Shown here in pieces: positions 1 to 10,260 of a DNA stretch of 64,000 nt. The DNA comes from Gambelia wislizenii (Eukaryota; Chordata; Lepidosauria; Squamata; Crotaphytidae). The DNA lies in assembly GCA_030847615.1 (NCBI GenBank), contig JAUMIR010000012.1:2907501-2971500 (forward strand). Reading direction: 5' to 3'. The position numbers and the translations under genes were made by a program. The first letter of the stretch is position 1, and each line of letters starts with the position of its first letter. The notes beneath the pieces were generated by a model, which saw only the letters and a list, made by a program, of their open reading frames with translations, did not search any database and was not told where the DNA came from.

Positions 1-1060
1 TTGCAGAACATTTCAGCCCTCCTGGACATACAGTAAGGGATTTACAAGTCGCAGTCCTTGAACAAGGAAATTACCAAGGAAGACTGGAAAAAGAAACATA
101 TTGAACCATATTTAGAAATTCCAAACCATTAACAGAGGTACGAATAAAGACAATGGCTTCATGAACACTACAACCATTAATAGAAAAGTCCTTGCAACTG
201 TAACAAAAGGAATCTTCTCTGAGAAGGTTCTGAACCCAGGGATAGTGACTTTGGGAAAGCAGATTTATTGGTTTCAGACATCAACACAGACTGACCACTG
301 CAAAGATCTGAAAGACCTATATCACCTTATGCAGCCCTTTGAAAATTTAGGGCATGATTTGCATCCTTCTGGATCTTATCACATTTCATCCCATTCCCAT
401 AATGATGTAAATATGCTCTATACCTGAGCATTTATCACTCTGTCCTGCATCCATGAAAACTCACCCATAAAAACCAGCTAGTCTTAAAGATGGTGTTGCA
501 TTCCTTCTTTTTTTCCCCTCCCCTCCCCTCCTCCTTTTTATACAGTCATTAGAATGTCATTGGTATTAGTCAACAGCAAACATCAGTCAACAGCCCTTCC
601 TGGGTGATTTAATGAAATGAAACAATGGTTTAGTCTGCAATTGCAATTTTGCAAAACAATTGCAATTGCAAAACAAAAAAAATTGCAATTGCAAAACAAA
701 CAATCCTTTTGTTCCTATCTTAAGAAAACACAAGCATGCACATTTCTGTTAAGGTGGTCCTTTGCCAAATTAAAACACTGTAGTCTTTAAGGGGCCACAG
801 AATCCTTTCAATTGCAACAGACAAACATGGCTACATCCTCCACAAACAACATTACAGGAAATGTTCCAAATCCTGGTTATCGGGCATAGTGCAAAAGACA
901 CCATTCAGTTTAGGCCAAAGGGGGGGAAAACAGCCTATATTTAGGAAACATTCATGTTAAGCCACACTTCCATGCTTGGAGTTCTCACAACACAAAAATT
1001 CTCATTAAGACAACATCAGTGTGTCCCATGATAGCTGTTCCTTGCCCATCACAAACACAG

Positions 1061-1477
1061 TACAGTTGTCCCTCCGTATCCACGGATTTGGTATCCACGG
1101 ATTTAAGTATTCACGGGTTGAAAATAGTCTTTAAAAAATAATAATCCAATAAGCAAACCTTGATTTTGCCATCTGATATAAGGGACACCATTTTGCTATG
1201 TCACTGCATATCATGGGAGTTGAGTATTCACGGATTTTTGTATCCACGGGGGGTCCTGGAACCAAACCCCAGCAAATATGAAGGGACAACTATTCACGGC
1301 GTGAAAATATTCTTAAAAAAATAATCCAAAAAGCAAACCTTGGTTTTGCCATCTTATTATATAAGGGACACCATGTTGCTATGCCATTGCATATAATGGG
1401 ACTTGAGTATTCACAGATTTTGGTATCCACGGGAGGTCCTGGAACCAAACCCCAGCAAACAGGAAGGGACAACTGTA
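1061..1477. mobile_element. Tigger-like MITE, head-to-tail dimer
   Basis: The element starts TA-CAGTTGTCCCTCCGTATCC and ends GGAAGGGACAACTG-TA, so it has terminal inverted repeats and a TA target duplication, as in TcMar-Tigger/pogo elements. The interior carries the family's TATTCACGGATTTTGG and GGTCCTGGAACCAAACCCC blocks. One complete unit (to about 1292) runs directly into the interior of a second (TATTCACGGCGTGAAAAT...), which ends at 1475. It has no transposase and is non-autonomous. Confidence 0.8.
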
Positions 1478-1556
1478 ATCCATGGTGCTGCCAATGTTGA
1501 AATGGCTCTTACCTTCCTCTTCTGCCATAGTTTCACGCACACAAAGCTGTGCCAAA

Positions 1557-1565
1557 AAAGGATAC
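1557..1565 (-). promoter_or_regulatory. LLGL1: U12-type 5' splice site of LLGL1 intron 2
   Basis: Read on the minus strand, exon 2 ends in ...GTGAAAAT and the intron begins GTATCCTTT, which matches the minor-spliceosome (U12, GT-AG subtype) donor consensus at every position. Cutting here leaves AT, which completes the Met/Ile codon expected before the conserved Tyr of the family (human ...AVKIY...). The alternative GTAAGA donor at 1512-1507 would add 53 nt and change the reading frame into the conserved exon 3. Confidence 0.85.
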
Positions 1566-1663
1566 ATTTTCACCGCTCCCGATTTGGTTCCAATGGCCAT
1601 AATCCGTAGCTTGGGATCGAAGGCCAAGGAGCTAGGCTGGTTGGGAAAGCCATGTTCGACAGT
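1566..1663 (-). CDS. LLGL1: LLGL1 coding exon 2
   Basis: This 98-bp exon encodes [20 protein letters not shown] followed by [12 protein letters not shown] and a split codon AT. It is nearly identical to human LLGL1 residues about 28-60, the start of the first WD40-type beta-propeller of Lgl proteins. Lgl1 is a cytosolic and cortical scaffold that opposes aPKC/Par6 and specifies the basolateral domain in polarised cells. The acceptor is TTTTCTTACAG at 1674-1664 (minus strand). The exon starts in phase 0, matching the phase-0 end of exon 1, and ends with 2 nt of a codon at the U12-type donor. LLGL2 shares this region, but the N-terminus in exon 1 and the ALKBH5 neighbour favour LLGL1. Confidence 0.93.
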
Positions 1664-1993
1664 CTGTAAGAAAACAAGACAGAGGTATACCTTAGTTGGT
1701 GAAATCGCTCCATTCCTGGGCAGAACGTCTTTAATAGAAACGTTGCTTCCAGAAGCAGAAATAACATGGAAAAAATAGGGCTAGGTTCCTACACTACAAA
1801 AAAAAGTAGAACAGTTCAATATGTGAGGGATGATAGGAGGTGTAGTCAAGCAACAACACCTAGAGGGGCAGCCATCCCCACCCCTGCTTCAAGCAAAGTC
1901 TTTTGGCTATGGCACTAGCCATTTCTGGCCAGTAGTCATTATCATTTTTAAGAACTATTTTTTGTAGGACACCTCTGCAAAACCAGAGATTAG

Positions 1994-2345
1994 CATTTCT
2001 ATCAAAAAGCTAAGCAATAATAATAATATTTGTATCCCACCCCTCTACAAAACGCAATCTGGCCGGCTTACAACAATTCAAATATACATTCAAGACCCTC
2101 CATCCTACCCACCCCTTAAAATACAATTAAATAATTCAAAAAATTTAAAACATACTTAATAAATACTAAAAATAAACAATAACGATGGCTGTATCGGGAC
2201 CGGGCTAAGTTAGATTTTTCTTTCTGCTGGCTAGGTATCTATTTAGGAAAGGCCCGCCAGAAGAGATCCGTCTTAAGAGCTTTTTTAAAGCTATTTAGGG
2301 TGGTAATATATGGCCCAAAAAGGTCCTCTAGGAGGTTGAAAAAAG
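1994..2345 (-). mobile_element. L2-like LINE 3' end
   Basis: On the plus strand it begins with an (AAT)n tract followed by TTTGTATCCCACCCCTCTAC, the reverse complement of the common squamate LINE/SINE 3' tail that ends GGGGTATAAATAAA. Further in, the minus strand reads like the end of an L2-type ORF (a segment equivalent to 'DEIRL..LALKRLSR' in the better copy at 19.2-19.6 kb). It is truncated at its 5' end. Confidence 0.6.
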
Positions 2346-2847
2346 TCTAATTTTTAAAGGTTGTAGCAACTACTTTAGCACTGTCATTATTCAGGGCATG
2401 TTGTTTCGCTTTGAAATTTTAAAATGTAACAGGCTATGTTGCACCTGAGTCAAGCATTAGTAATATAAACATTTTAAATTTCATTTAAAAAATCATTTAA
2501 AACACTAGAAACAGCTCCAAATACCACCCCATATCCCAAATATTATTGTTATGGCCTTTTGCGGTCGGGTGTATTTTTTAGTAGAATGGTCTTACTCCAA
2601 TAAAAAATTCCCTAAAAAAAAAAATTCCCAAAATATCCCCCCAAATGAGTTATAGTAATGGTGCTAACACAGCTATGTTTCTGAAGCAAAAAGTAACAAA
2701 TTTGGCTATTGTTTTGGAAAAGTAACTAGTAACTGCATTATTTTCAACAAGTTTCTTCCTAATGCTTTGACTTGAAATTATCTAGGGTTGCCAACTCCCC
2801 CCACCCAACTCTGCTCCTGTGTCTTTTAACCTAGTAGCCAAAAATGT

Positions 2848-3255
2848 AAAGTTGTCGCTCCACATTCACAGATTTGGCATTCACGGTTTTAAGTATTCAT
2901 GGCTTGAAAATATTATTTAAAAAATAATAATCCAAAAAGCAAACCTTGATTTTGCCATCTTATAGAAGGGACCCCATTTTGCTATGCCATTGCATGGAAT
3001 GGGACTTGAGTATTCACGGATTTTGGTATCCATGAAAGGGGGTCCTGGAACCAAACCCCAGCGGATATGAAGGGACAACTGTATTCTTAAAAAAATAATA
3101 ATCCAAAAAGCAAACCTTGACTTTGCCAGTTTATATAAGGGACACCACCCATTTTGCTATGCATTGGATATGATGGGACTTGAGTATTCACGGATTTTGG
3201 TATCCACGGGGGGGTCCTGGAACCAAACCCCAACGAATGTAAAGGGACAACTGTA
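2848..3255. mobile_element. Tigger-like MITE, head-to-tail dimer
   Basis: This is a second dimer of the same MITE. The first unit (GTTGTCGCTCCACATTC...) ends at GAAGGGACAACTG near 3080. It continues as TATTCTTAAAAAAATAATAA, an internal sequence of the family, and the second unit closes with AAGGGACAACTG-TA at 3255. The junction point differs from that of the 1061-1477 dimer. Confidence 0.75.
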
Positions 3256-3344
3256 GAAAACACTCATTCATACACTCACTTTATCTCCATGTGAAGAAAA
3301 AGAGAGACACACAAGGAACCCTGAATGTAAAATGCAAAAAAAGT

Positions 3345-3480
3345 GGTTCTTAATTGCTGTTCCTCCAGATGTTTTGGACTTCAACTCCCAAAATCCCTGG
3401 CACTTGGCCACATTGGCTAGGGCTTCCAGAACTTGGAAGCACAAAACATCTCAACAACCAGAGCTTGAGATCTACTGACA
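3345..3480. mobile_element. hAT-like MITE fragment
   Basis: The segment has the recurring GTGGTTCT...CCTCCAGATGTTTTGGACTT...CAACTCCCAAAATCC block and an inverted counterpart (CACAAAACATCTCAACAACC). The better-preserved copy at 42520-42655 has CAGTGGTTC ends and an 8-bp duplication. This copy is diverged. Confidence 0.5.
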
Positions 3481-3657
3481 TAGAAGATGGGGCCAGCTTT
3501 TCTTCTTGCTGCTCCAGAGACTAGAACACAAACCAATGGATTGACATTGCAAGAAAAGAGATTCCCTCTAACCATTAGGAAGAACGTCTTGAATGCAGGA
3601 GCAATTTGACAATGGAAAGATTCCCCCTGTGAAGGTGGATCTCTCCTTTGGAGGAAT

Positions 3658-3865
3658 CCTGAAGGTACCAGATCCTATCTGATCTTGGAAGTTAAGCAGG
3701 GTCAGGCCTGGTTAGTACTTGGATGGGAGACCACCAAGGAATACCAGGCACTGTAGGCTCTATTTCAGAGGACAGCAATGGCAAACCACCTCTGAGCATT
3801 CCTTGCCTGAAATTCATGGGCTCACCATATGGTAACTTGAAGGCATGTACACACACAAGCAGAAG
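3658..3865 (+). mobile_element. 5S-rRNA-derived SINE (SINE3 type)
   Basis: The head is close to the 3' two-thirds of vertebrate 5S rRNA: CTATCTGATCTTGGAAGTTA, then AGCAGGGTCAGGCCTGGTTA, then GTACTTGGATGGGAGACC, ending near GGCACTGTAGGCT. The body TTTCAGAGGACAGCAATGGC and the tail (AACTTGAAGGCATGTACACACA) are shared with other copies in this window. It carries the internal pol III control region of 5S genes. It is a SINE and not a functional 5S gene. Confidence 0.85.
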
Positions 3866-3893
3866 TTGGGCAGCCATTGTTCAGGAGTGCTTT

Positions 3894-4205
3894 TTTTCCC
3901 TTATTTTTTTTTATTGGAAATATATACATATACATATATACATCCATTTTCTTTTGTAAAGTATTAGTCATTATTTCTTTTTTCCTAACACTACATTATT
4001 CTATATACAATTAAATCCTCAATAACAACAGTTATATTTCTATCTCTTCTTATGCTGTATCCATTTTATTGCATCATAACATCTGACCTCCTGTCTGACA
4101 TAGCCTACATATATCACAATCTTACTGTACATCCTTTATCACATTTTTCCATTCTACGGTTTCTTTAGCTTGTTACTAATACCAATTTAAACCAAATCTT
4201 CATCT
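3894..4205 (-). mobile_element. Truncated L1-like insertion with target-site duplication
   Basis: The same motif, TTCAGGAGTGCTTT, lies directly before (3880-3893) and after (4206-4219) this segment. The segment begins with a T-run containing TTTTTTTTATTGG, so it is a minus-strand retrotransposed copy with an AATAAA signal and A-tail. The rest is A/T-rich, 3'-UTR-like sequence of an L1-type LINE. It landed inside the 3' end of a CR1 copy. Family assignment is by tail style only. The duplication is directly visible. Confidence 0.65.
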
Positions 4206-4666
4206 TCAGGAGTGCTTTAACTGCATGGCAGGGGGGTTGGACTAGATGGCCCTTGGGGTCCCTTCCAATCCTATGACGCTAGGCTCAGATTTCTTACTAA
4301 GCTTTCTCAGCAGGCCAGGACTGCTGCTTGGTGGTCTTCTACGGCCGGCCAAGAGCTCTATCAAGCCACGCAACGTAGGTGGAAAACTTCTTTCCAGTCT
4401 TTGCTCTGGCTCATGAGTCCATGTCTTTGGAGGAATGGATTAATAAAGACTTGGCCGAGAGAGAGTTCAGTGCAAAAGAACTCACTCCCCTCCTCGCCTC
4501 CCCCAAAAACTCAGTCAGCAATGGGATGCATTTTTTCTCCCTGGATGGGAGAGACAAATGAATCTTTTCAGCCAATTCCAACTTTGCATCTCTCCAGTGA
4601 CGGGTCAACGCCAGTGAACATTCAGCAGAGAAAGAAAGCTGGGAGAGAAAGAATCTATTTAAAAAA

Positions 4667-4683
4667 CACACACACACACACAC
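4667..4683. repeat. (CA)n microsatellite
   Basis: Eight uninterrupted CA dinucleotides. Confidence 0.9.
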
Positions 4684-5825
4684 TAGCAGGCAGATTATTT
4701 CCAGATTCTTCTCCTCAGCCAGCTCCCACCCACCCACGGCAGACCACACCGAAAAAGGGACACCCTAGGGTGCTGTGTTATACAGTCCACACCCTTCCTC
4801 TGTTCATGCAGAAACTGGAATCCATTACGGCCAAACTCGGAAATGTTATTCTTGCTGTGACTGAGGATCACCGGATAAAAAGTGATTCATTAATGTACAA
4901 GAACAGGTTAATGAAATGAATTTGCTGACTTATTTGTGCAATTGCTAATTTTCTTTTAATTAAAAAAACACTTTGCATTCCTTTTGAGTGGCCAGCAACA
5001 GACTTAAAATGGCAAGACATGTTAGAGGCATGCCTCAGTTAACCAAGTCCTGGACATTGTTTCTTTAACAGAAAATTTTGGTACCAGAGGCAGAAATAAC
5101 ATGGAAAGAATAGGGGGAGTTTCCAAAACAGAAGAGCAACTCAACATGGTTTGGCTAATAATTTGCAAAATGAAGAATACACACATGAGAAATGAAACAA
5201 TCAGGTCAGCTACGCCTTGCGGAAGTAACAAAAAACACTTCAAAACTTCTTGCAAACTTATTCCAAAATGCATCTAGGATTATTTGTTTCCACTTTTCCT
5301 TACATAGGTCCCCTCCACCCATATCTGCGGAACCAATATCCACAGTTTCAGTTATCTGTGGCTGAAAAAAATAGAATTTCATTGATGGTAAATCCTTGGT
5401 CATGTCTACAACATGTCTAATTAATTTCAATGGCTGTTCTGAATTCTTCATCTCACCTGGCATTCTTTCGGGATTTAAAGTACTCTCTATTTTTAAAAAT
5501 GTACTCTTACAAAATTCCCTTAAAAATACAGTTATGAATGCTTTTCATATGCATTTGAAGAATATTTTAAAATATACAAAATAAAAACAGAGCACATGTA
5601 CTTTTGAACCCTATTCTGCCTCAGGTTTAAAAATCAGTCAAAGGCCTGGCTAAAGAAAAAAGTCTTAATCTGCCATTGGAAAGACAGCAGGAAGGGGGCT
5701 AGCCCAACTTCTTGTGGACTACTAGGTTTTCCTTGCACCCGGTGCAAGGAAACTAGAACAAGACGGACTACCATAAAGCAGAGCTCAAGTCTTCCACCCA
5801 GCTGAGATCATAAAATCCATCTCAC

Positions 5826-5975
5826 TCCGATCACCATAGTGTGTGTTTGGGTGCAAGTTCCTTGTCGACTTCTGCTGACCCCATGAATTTTTGCATAGGG
5901 TTTTCTTAGGCCAAGAATCCTCAGAGGTGGTTTTGCCAGTTCCTTCCTCTGAAACAGAGCCTATAGCACCTAGGG
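5826..5975 (-). mobile_element. 5S-derived SINE, 3' part
   Basis: In reverse complement it carries the same body and tail blocks as other 5S-SINE copies: CCTCAGAGGTGGTTTTGCCA, the TCCTCTGAAACAGAGCCTAT block and CCCCATGAATTT. The 5S head is missing or unrecognisable. Confidence 0.65.
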
Positions 5976-6138
5976 TTTGTTGGCAGCTTCTGGGTTTGGG
6001 GGAGGGTCTTCTTTTTGGACTGCCACTCCCAGAATCCCCCAACCAACATAGTATAGCTGTGGGATTTGGGGAGTGACTGTCCAAAAAGGCATCTTTTCCC
6101 ATGCTCTAGAAGTTCAGACAGGATTTGGTGCCTTTAGG

Positions 6139-6640
6139 TACACTTGTCCCTCCGTATCCAGACTTAAGTAACCACAGTGTGAAAATATTCTTTAAAATAA
6201 TAATTCAAAAAGCAAACCTGGATTTTGCCATCTTATATAAGGGACACCATTTTGCTATGCCATTCCATAGAATGGGACTTGAGTATTCACGGATTTGGGT
6301 ATCCACGGGGGGTCCTGGAACCAAACCCCAGCCAATATGAAGGGACAACTATAATAATCCAAAAAGCAAACCTTGATTTGGCCATCGTATATAAGGGACA
6401 CCATTTTGCTCTGCCATTGCATAGAGTGGGACTTGAGTAGTCACGGATTTTAGTATCCACGGCTTGAAAATATTCGTTAAAAAATAATAATCCAAAAAGC
6501 AAACTTTGATTTTGCCATCTTATATGAGGGACACCATTTTGCTCTGCCATTGCATAGAATGGGACTTGAGTATTCACGGATTTGGGTATTCACAGGGGGT
6601 CTTGGAACCAAACCCCAGCAAATGTGAAGGGATAACTGTA
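6139..6640. mobile_element. Tigger-like MITE, head-to-tail trimer
   Basis: There are three successive partial or complete units. The first opens TA-CACTTGTCCCTCCGTATCC and ends GAAGGGACAACTA near 6352. It runs into TAATAATCCAAAAAGCAAAC of a second unit. The second passes at TATCCACGG (about 6461) into the interior of a third, which ends GAAGGGATAACTG-TA at 6640. All units point the same way. Confidence 0.75.
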
Positions 6641-6656
6641 TTTATTTAGGCCCCCT

Positions 6657-6958
6657 ATGTGTGTATGTGTGCCTTCATATCACCTATAGATTTATGGCGA
6701 CCCCATGAATTTCAGGGGTTTTTCTTAGGCAAGGAATTCTCTCTCTGTGTGTATGTGTGCCTTCAAGTCGCCTGTCAACCTATAGCAACACCATTCTAGG
6801 GTTTTCTCAGGCAAGGAATCCTCAGAGGTGGTTTTGCCAGTGCCTTCCTCTGAAACAGAGCCCACAGCACCTGGGATTCCTCGGCAGTCTCCCATCCAAG
6901 GACTAACCAGGGCTGACCCTGCTTAGCTTCCAAGATCAGGCAGGATCAGGTGCTTTTA
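6657..6958 (-). mobile_element. 5S-derived SINE, with partially duplicated tail
   Basis: The 5S-like head is at the right end in reverse complement (CTGATCTTGGAAGCTAAGCA, then CTGGTTAGTCCTTGGATGGG). The body and tail lie to the left. The tail module (GTGTGCCTTCAA... CCCCATGAATTTCAGGG) occurs twice, at about 6668-6745 and 6752-6830, which suggests a duplication or a second insertion. Confidence 0.8.
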
Positions 6959-6970
6959 GGGCATTAAGAA

Positions 6971-7504
6971 CACCTTGTCCAGGGATTTAAGTATTCACAG
7001 CTTGAAAATAGCCTTTAAAAGAATAATAATTCAAAAAGCAAACCTTGATTTTGCCATCTTCTATAAGGGACACCATTTTGCTATGCCATTGCATATCATG
7101 GGACTTGGAGTATTCATGGATTTTGGTATCCATGGGGGGTCCTGGAACCAAACCCCAGCGAATATGGAGGGACACGTATTCACAGTTTGAAAATATTCTT
7201 TAAAAAAAATCCAAAAAGGAAACCTTGATTTTGCCATCTTATATAAGGGACACCATTTTGCTATGCGACTGCATATAATGGGACTTGAGTATTCACGGAT
7301 ATTGGTATCCACGGTGGTGGTGGTGGGGTCCTGGAACCAAACCCCAGCAAACATGAAGGGTCAACTGTATATGCAATGGCATAGCAAAATGGTGTCCCTT
7401 ACATAAAATGGCATAATCAAGGTTTGCTTTTTGGATTATTATTTTTAAAAGAATATTTTCAAGCTGTAAATACTTCAATCTGTGGATACGGAAGAACAAC
7501 TGTA
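6971..7504. mobile_element. Tigger-like MITEs: direct dimer plus inverted copy
   Basis: A unit lacking its first bases (starts near CTTGTCCAGGGATTTAAG) ends at GGAGGGACACG. It joins the interior of a second unit ending GAAGGGTCAACTG near 7369. Directly afterwards, 7373-7502 holds a copy in the opposite direction (GCAATGGCATAGCAAAATGG ... GGAAGAACAACTG-TA). The whole can fold into a large hairpin. Confidence 0.75.
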
Positions 7505-8141
7505 TATGTAATGCTCTCATGATAAGAGATTTAGAAGCTTCATTCCTCCTCAACTTCATGACAGATTTCCTGCTCCTGGTGAAGCCAGAATGCTATGTTG
7601 GTTGTAAATAGGATTTCTCTCCCCACCAAAAAAAGAACACTTTAATCTTGGAAGGACAGAGAAATCAATAGAAGAGCAATTCAAACTACAGTATATGCTG
7701 TCAAAGGAAGCAGGACTCAGGTGAAATTGCACCATGTGCCACCAAATTCGTATATATATTTTGGGGTTTTTAAAAAAAACGGTAAATATTCTGGCCTGCT
7801 TCCAAAGAGGTCAGCCTGGCCTGTGTGATTTTCCACCTGCACACCGCTTTAATTGGGACAACTCCTAGGATGTGGGAAGGAGGGGGCGAGAGAGATGGAG
7901 GGAGAGAGCGCCTAAGCTTGGCAATTGTGTGAAGATTTGAACCCAGACCTCCTGTTTTGCTTTCAGTCTCCACAGGAACAAGGACATACACAGGCCATTG
8001 GCTGTAAACATTTTAAGACCCTGGGAATTTTATTTAGCAAATTTATCAAACAGCCTTGCCAAGCCCGGCGCCTTTGAGACGTGTTAAACTCCAATTCCCA
8101 ACATCCCAAACCAAAATGGGAGTTTTAATCCAGCTGACTTA

Positions 8142-8376
8142 GGGTGCATGCACACTATTTACACAGCTGTATCCAGTGTATCTTGATACCACTGTAAGTG
8201 CTGTAGCGCCATCCAATGGCATCCTGGGATTTGTAGTTTTACAAGGTCTTTTTACCTTTTCTCTGCCAAAGGGTGCTGGGGCCTTGCAAAACTACAAATC
8301 CCAGGATTCTGGAGGATGGAGCCATAGCAGTTAAAGTGGTGTCACACGGCATTATTTCTACAGTGTAGACGCACCC
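8142..8376. mobile_element. Palindromic MITE with TTA flanks
   Basis: The ends are GGGTGCATGCACACT and, inverted, GGGTGCGTCTACACT (12 of 15 match), flanked by TTA on both sides. The interior is also largely palindromic (CATCCTGGGATTTGTAGTTT against AAACTACAAATCCCAGGATT). The 3-bp TTA flank would fit a PIF/Harbinger-type element, but it merges with the terminal repeat, so the class is tentative. Confidence 0.6.
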
Positions 8377-8689
8377 TTAGGCAGCAGGAGATTGAAAGAT
8401 TTTTTAAAAGCTGCATAATTCCCCAACTATACACACACACTTGCATTTGTCTTTGTAAACCTAAGGACTAGGAGCTTGGTTTTTCTTTAAATCATTTTTT
8501 TTAAATTATAAACACACACAGAGAGAAACAATATCTAGGGAGGAAGCGACTTTTTGCCTTCAAAGCACATCCTGTGAAATCACTCCATCCCCAAACCTTG
8601 TCAGAAAACCGTTTTAGCAAAACCTGGGCATTAATCCCAACATGTCCCTCAATAGGACCCAACATTCCCTTTCAACTTTGATACAACTG

Positions 8690-9144
8690 TCTCTCACAAC
8701 GGCAAGGACCCTGAGCCTCCATGTTGTGCAGCAGCCGATGCGCTACTAGAGAGGAAGTATTTCTGGAAATTTTGACGCCATAAAAAAAAAACAGGTTTGG
8801 GGACAGGGGAGAATGGATTTAATTTTTTTTTTGAAAAAATGGAAAAAAATGCAACATTACGATCCTGTACAGATTGAAAGTCGCCTTGGACTTGCCTATA
8901 TGAGGGGGGAAAAACAAAAAGTACCTCGTAGTAATGGCATTTTGCAACAGCAGCAACTTGTCTTAATGGTGTTTTTGCCCCCAGAAGCTTTGCATGCCAG
9001 ATGGCGGCCGCGAGTGATTTACTCGTGCTAATACTTCGCCACCGCCAAACGTTTTTTAAAAGTTGTCTAAGGTGCGCTGGAGCGATAGAGCAATTTTTCA
9101 AATTAAAAGGACAGGGAAACAAAAAACCCCACACCCCATTTTAT

Positions 9145-9182
<38 letters not shown>

Positions 9183-9660
9183 TTTATTTTAACCCACCCC
9201 TCTGCTCGGCAACCAGGGTGGCGTACAACAAGATTAAAACAAAAGCAAGCTAAAACAATCCTTCCCAATCCTAACCCGCCCACCCCTTAAAACTAAATTA
9301 AATTATTAAATTAAATTATTATTAAAACTAAATTATTGCCCTAGCGATCGCTCACTACAGCGAAAATCCAACATGGTGGCCTGTTAGCAAGCCCCGCGCT
9401 CACCCGGCCAATCAGCTTTGCGCTTCCTCTCATACGGGGAAGCGATTCAAAGCAAACCACTTGTCCTAACAAAAAAGGAATGCGCACCCCCTCGGTTTTT
9501 TTTTAAATTACAGGAAAAGCTTTTCCAGCGCTGTTTTTGCCATTTTGGGCCCCCCTCATTGCAAATACAGTGGATTGATGTGGGATTCCATTTAGACAGA
9601 TTGGATTCCCAGCGAATTCCACGACGGTTATTTTCACCGTTCAGACAACCCCCTTGTTAC
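8690..9660. other. CpG-bearing, promoter-like segment in LLGL1 intron 1
   Basis: This stretch has clusters of CpG and factor-like motifs that are unusual for the surrounding intron. There is ATGGCGGCCGCG at about 9000, GCGATCGCTC near 9345, AACATGGTGG at about 9370 and a CCAAT box (GGCCAATCAGC) near 9407. An L2-like tail with an (AAT)n tract interrupts it at 9145-9340. No exon or protein is recognisable. It could be an alternative or non-coding promoter, or simply a GC-rich repeat remnant. Confidence 0.25.
9145..9340 (-). mobile_element. L2-like LINE 3' tail with (AAT)n
   Basis: A 34-bp (AAT)n tract at 9148-9181 is followed by TTTTATTTTAACCCACCCCT, then CTGCTCGGCAACCAGGGTGG and AAAACTAAATTAAATTATTA. 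This is the reverse complement of the same LINE or LINE-dependent SINE tail seen near 1994, 19230 and 39894. Confidence 0.55.
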
Positions 9661-9678
9661 TTTAGGAACTTGAAAATA

Positions 9679-9680
<2 letters not shown>

Positions 9681-9710
<30 letters not shown>
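9681..9710. repeat. (TA)n microsatellite
   Basis: A run of about 14 TA dinucleotides, followed by a T-rich tract. Confidence 0.9.
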
Positions 9711-9715
<5 letters not shown>

Positions 9716-10260
9716 TTTTTTTTTTTTGGCAGAAAAATGATCATAGTTGGTATATATAAAGCACAGTTTATTTAGAATATAATTACAAATTGACCTTACT
9801 ATATTTCAATTTTTATTTTTTGTTACAAAGGGAGCTACAAGATCCTGAAATGGAAAGAAAAGACCTGAACTATAAGTAACCTCTTTGGGTTTTCCACTTT
9901 GAGAAACAGGAAAAAACAATAAGAACAGAAGAAACCATAAACATTAGGTTGGGGAAAAAAAACCAGAATACTGTATTACTTTGTTTCCACTAGACTTCCA
10001 CAGTGAAAAACAGACACAAGGTATTTATTTCCATTTTTTAAAAAGCATCAAAAGGAAACCAAGAGCAGAAACTGCAACTATCTGATACTGTACATAATCT
10101 GACATGAAAGCCTTCTTCTTTATATAGTTTTTAGAAATGATTTGAGACAATAAATATGTGAACATCTTGATATAAACATTTTACTCATCATTCCAAATGA
10201 AAATATTGCAAAATCCATTTTATTTTGACCCCCACCCAAAAAAAGTCCTCCCTCCTTAAA

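Larger units (their letters stand above)
1..1565 (-). other. LLGL1: LLGL1 intron 2 (5' part, U12-type)
   Basis: This is intronic sequence downstream of LLGL1 exon 2 on the minus strand. I looked for the next Lgl exon (the segment following GAVKIY in human LLGL1) and did not find it, so exon 3 lies beyond the window. I also saw no clear U12 branch-point motif in this part. Positions 1-1060 hold no repeat or gene that I recognise apart from low-complexity patches (an A/T and CAATTG-rich stretch near 640-700). Positions 1061-1477 hold a Tigger-like MITE dimer. The 88-codon plus-strand open frame at 161-427 has no recognisable domain and is not called as a gene. Confidence 0.7.
3540..4271 (+). 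mobile_element. CR1 LINE 3' end, split by later insertions
   Basis: Positions 3548-3660 translate to a CR1-like stretch (FPLTIRKNVLNA). Positions 4206-4271 carry the diagnostic CR1 3' terminus (GGTTGGACTAGATGGCCCTT...CCAATCCTATGA). Between these pieces lie a 5S-derived SINE and an L1-like insertion. The L1-like insertion has a target duplication and therefore arrived later. Confidence 0.65.

Noticed and set aside
3658..3780. A functional 5S rRNA gene
   Set aside because: Only part of the 5S sequence is present, with substitutions, and it continues into the SINE body shared by other copies.
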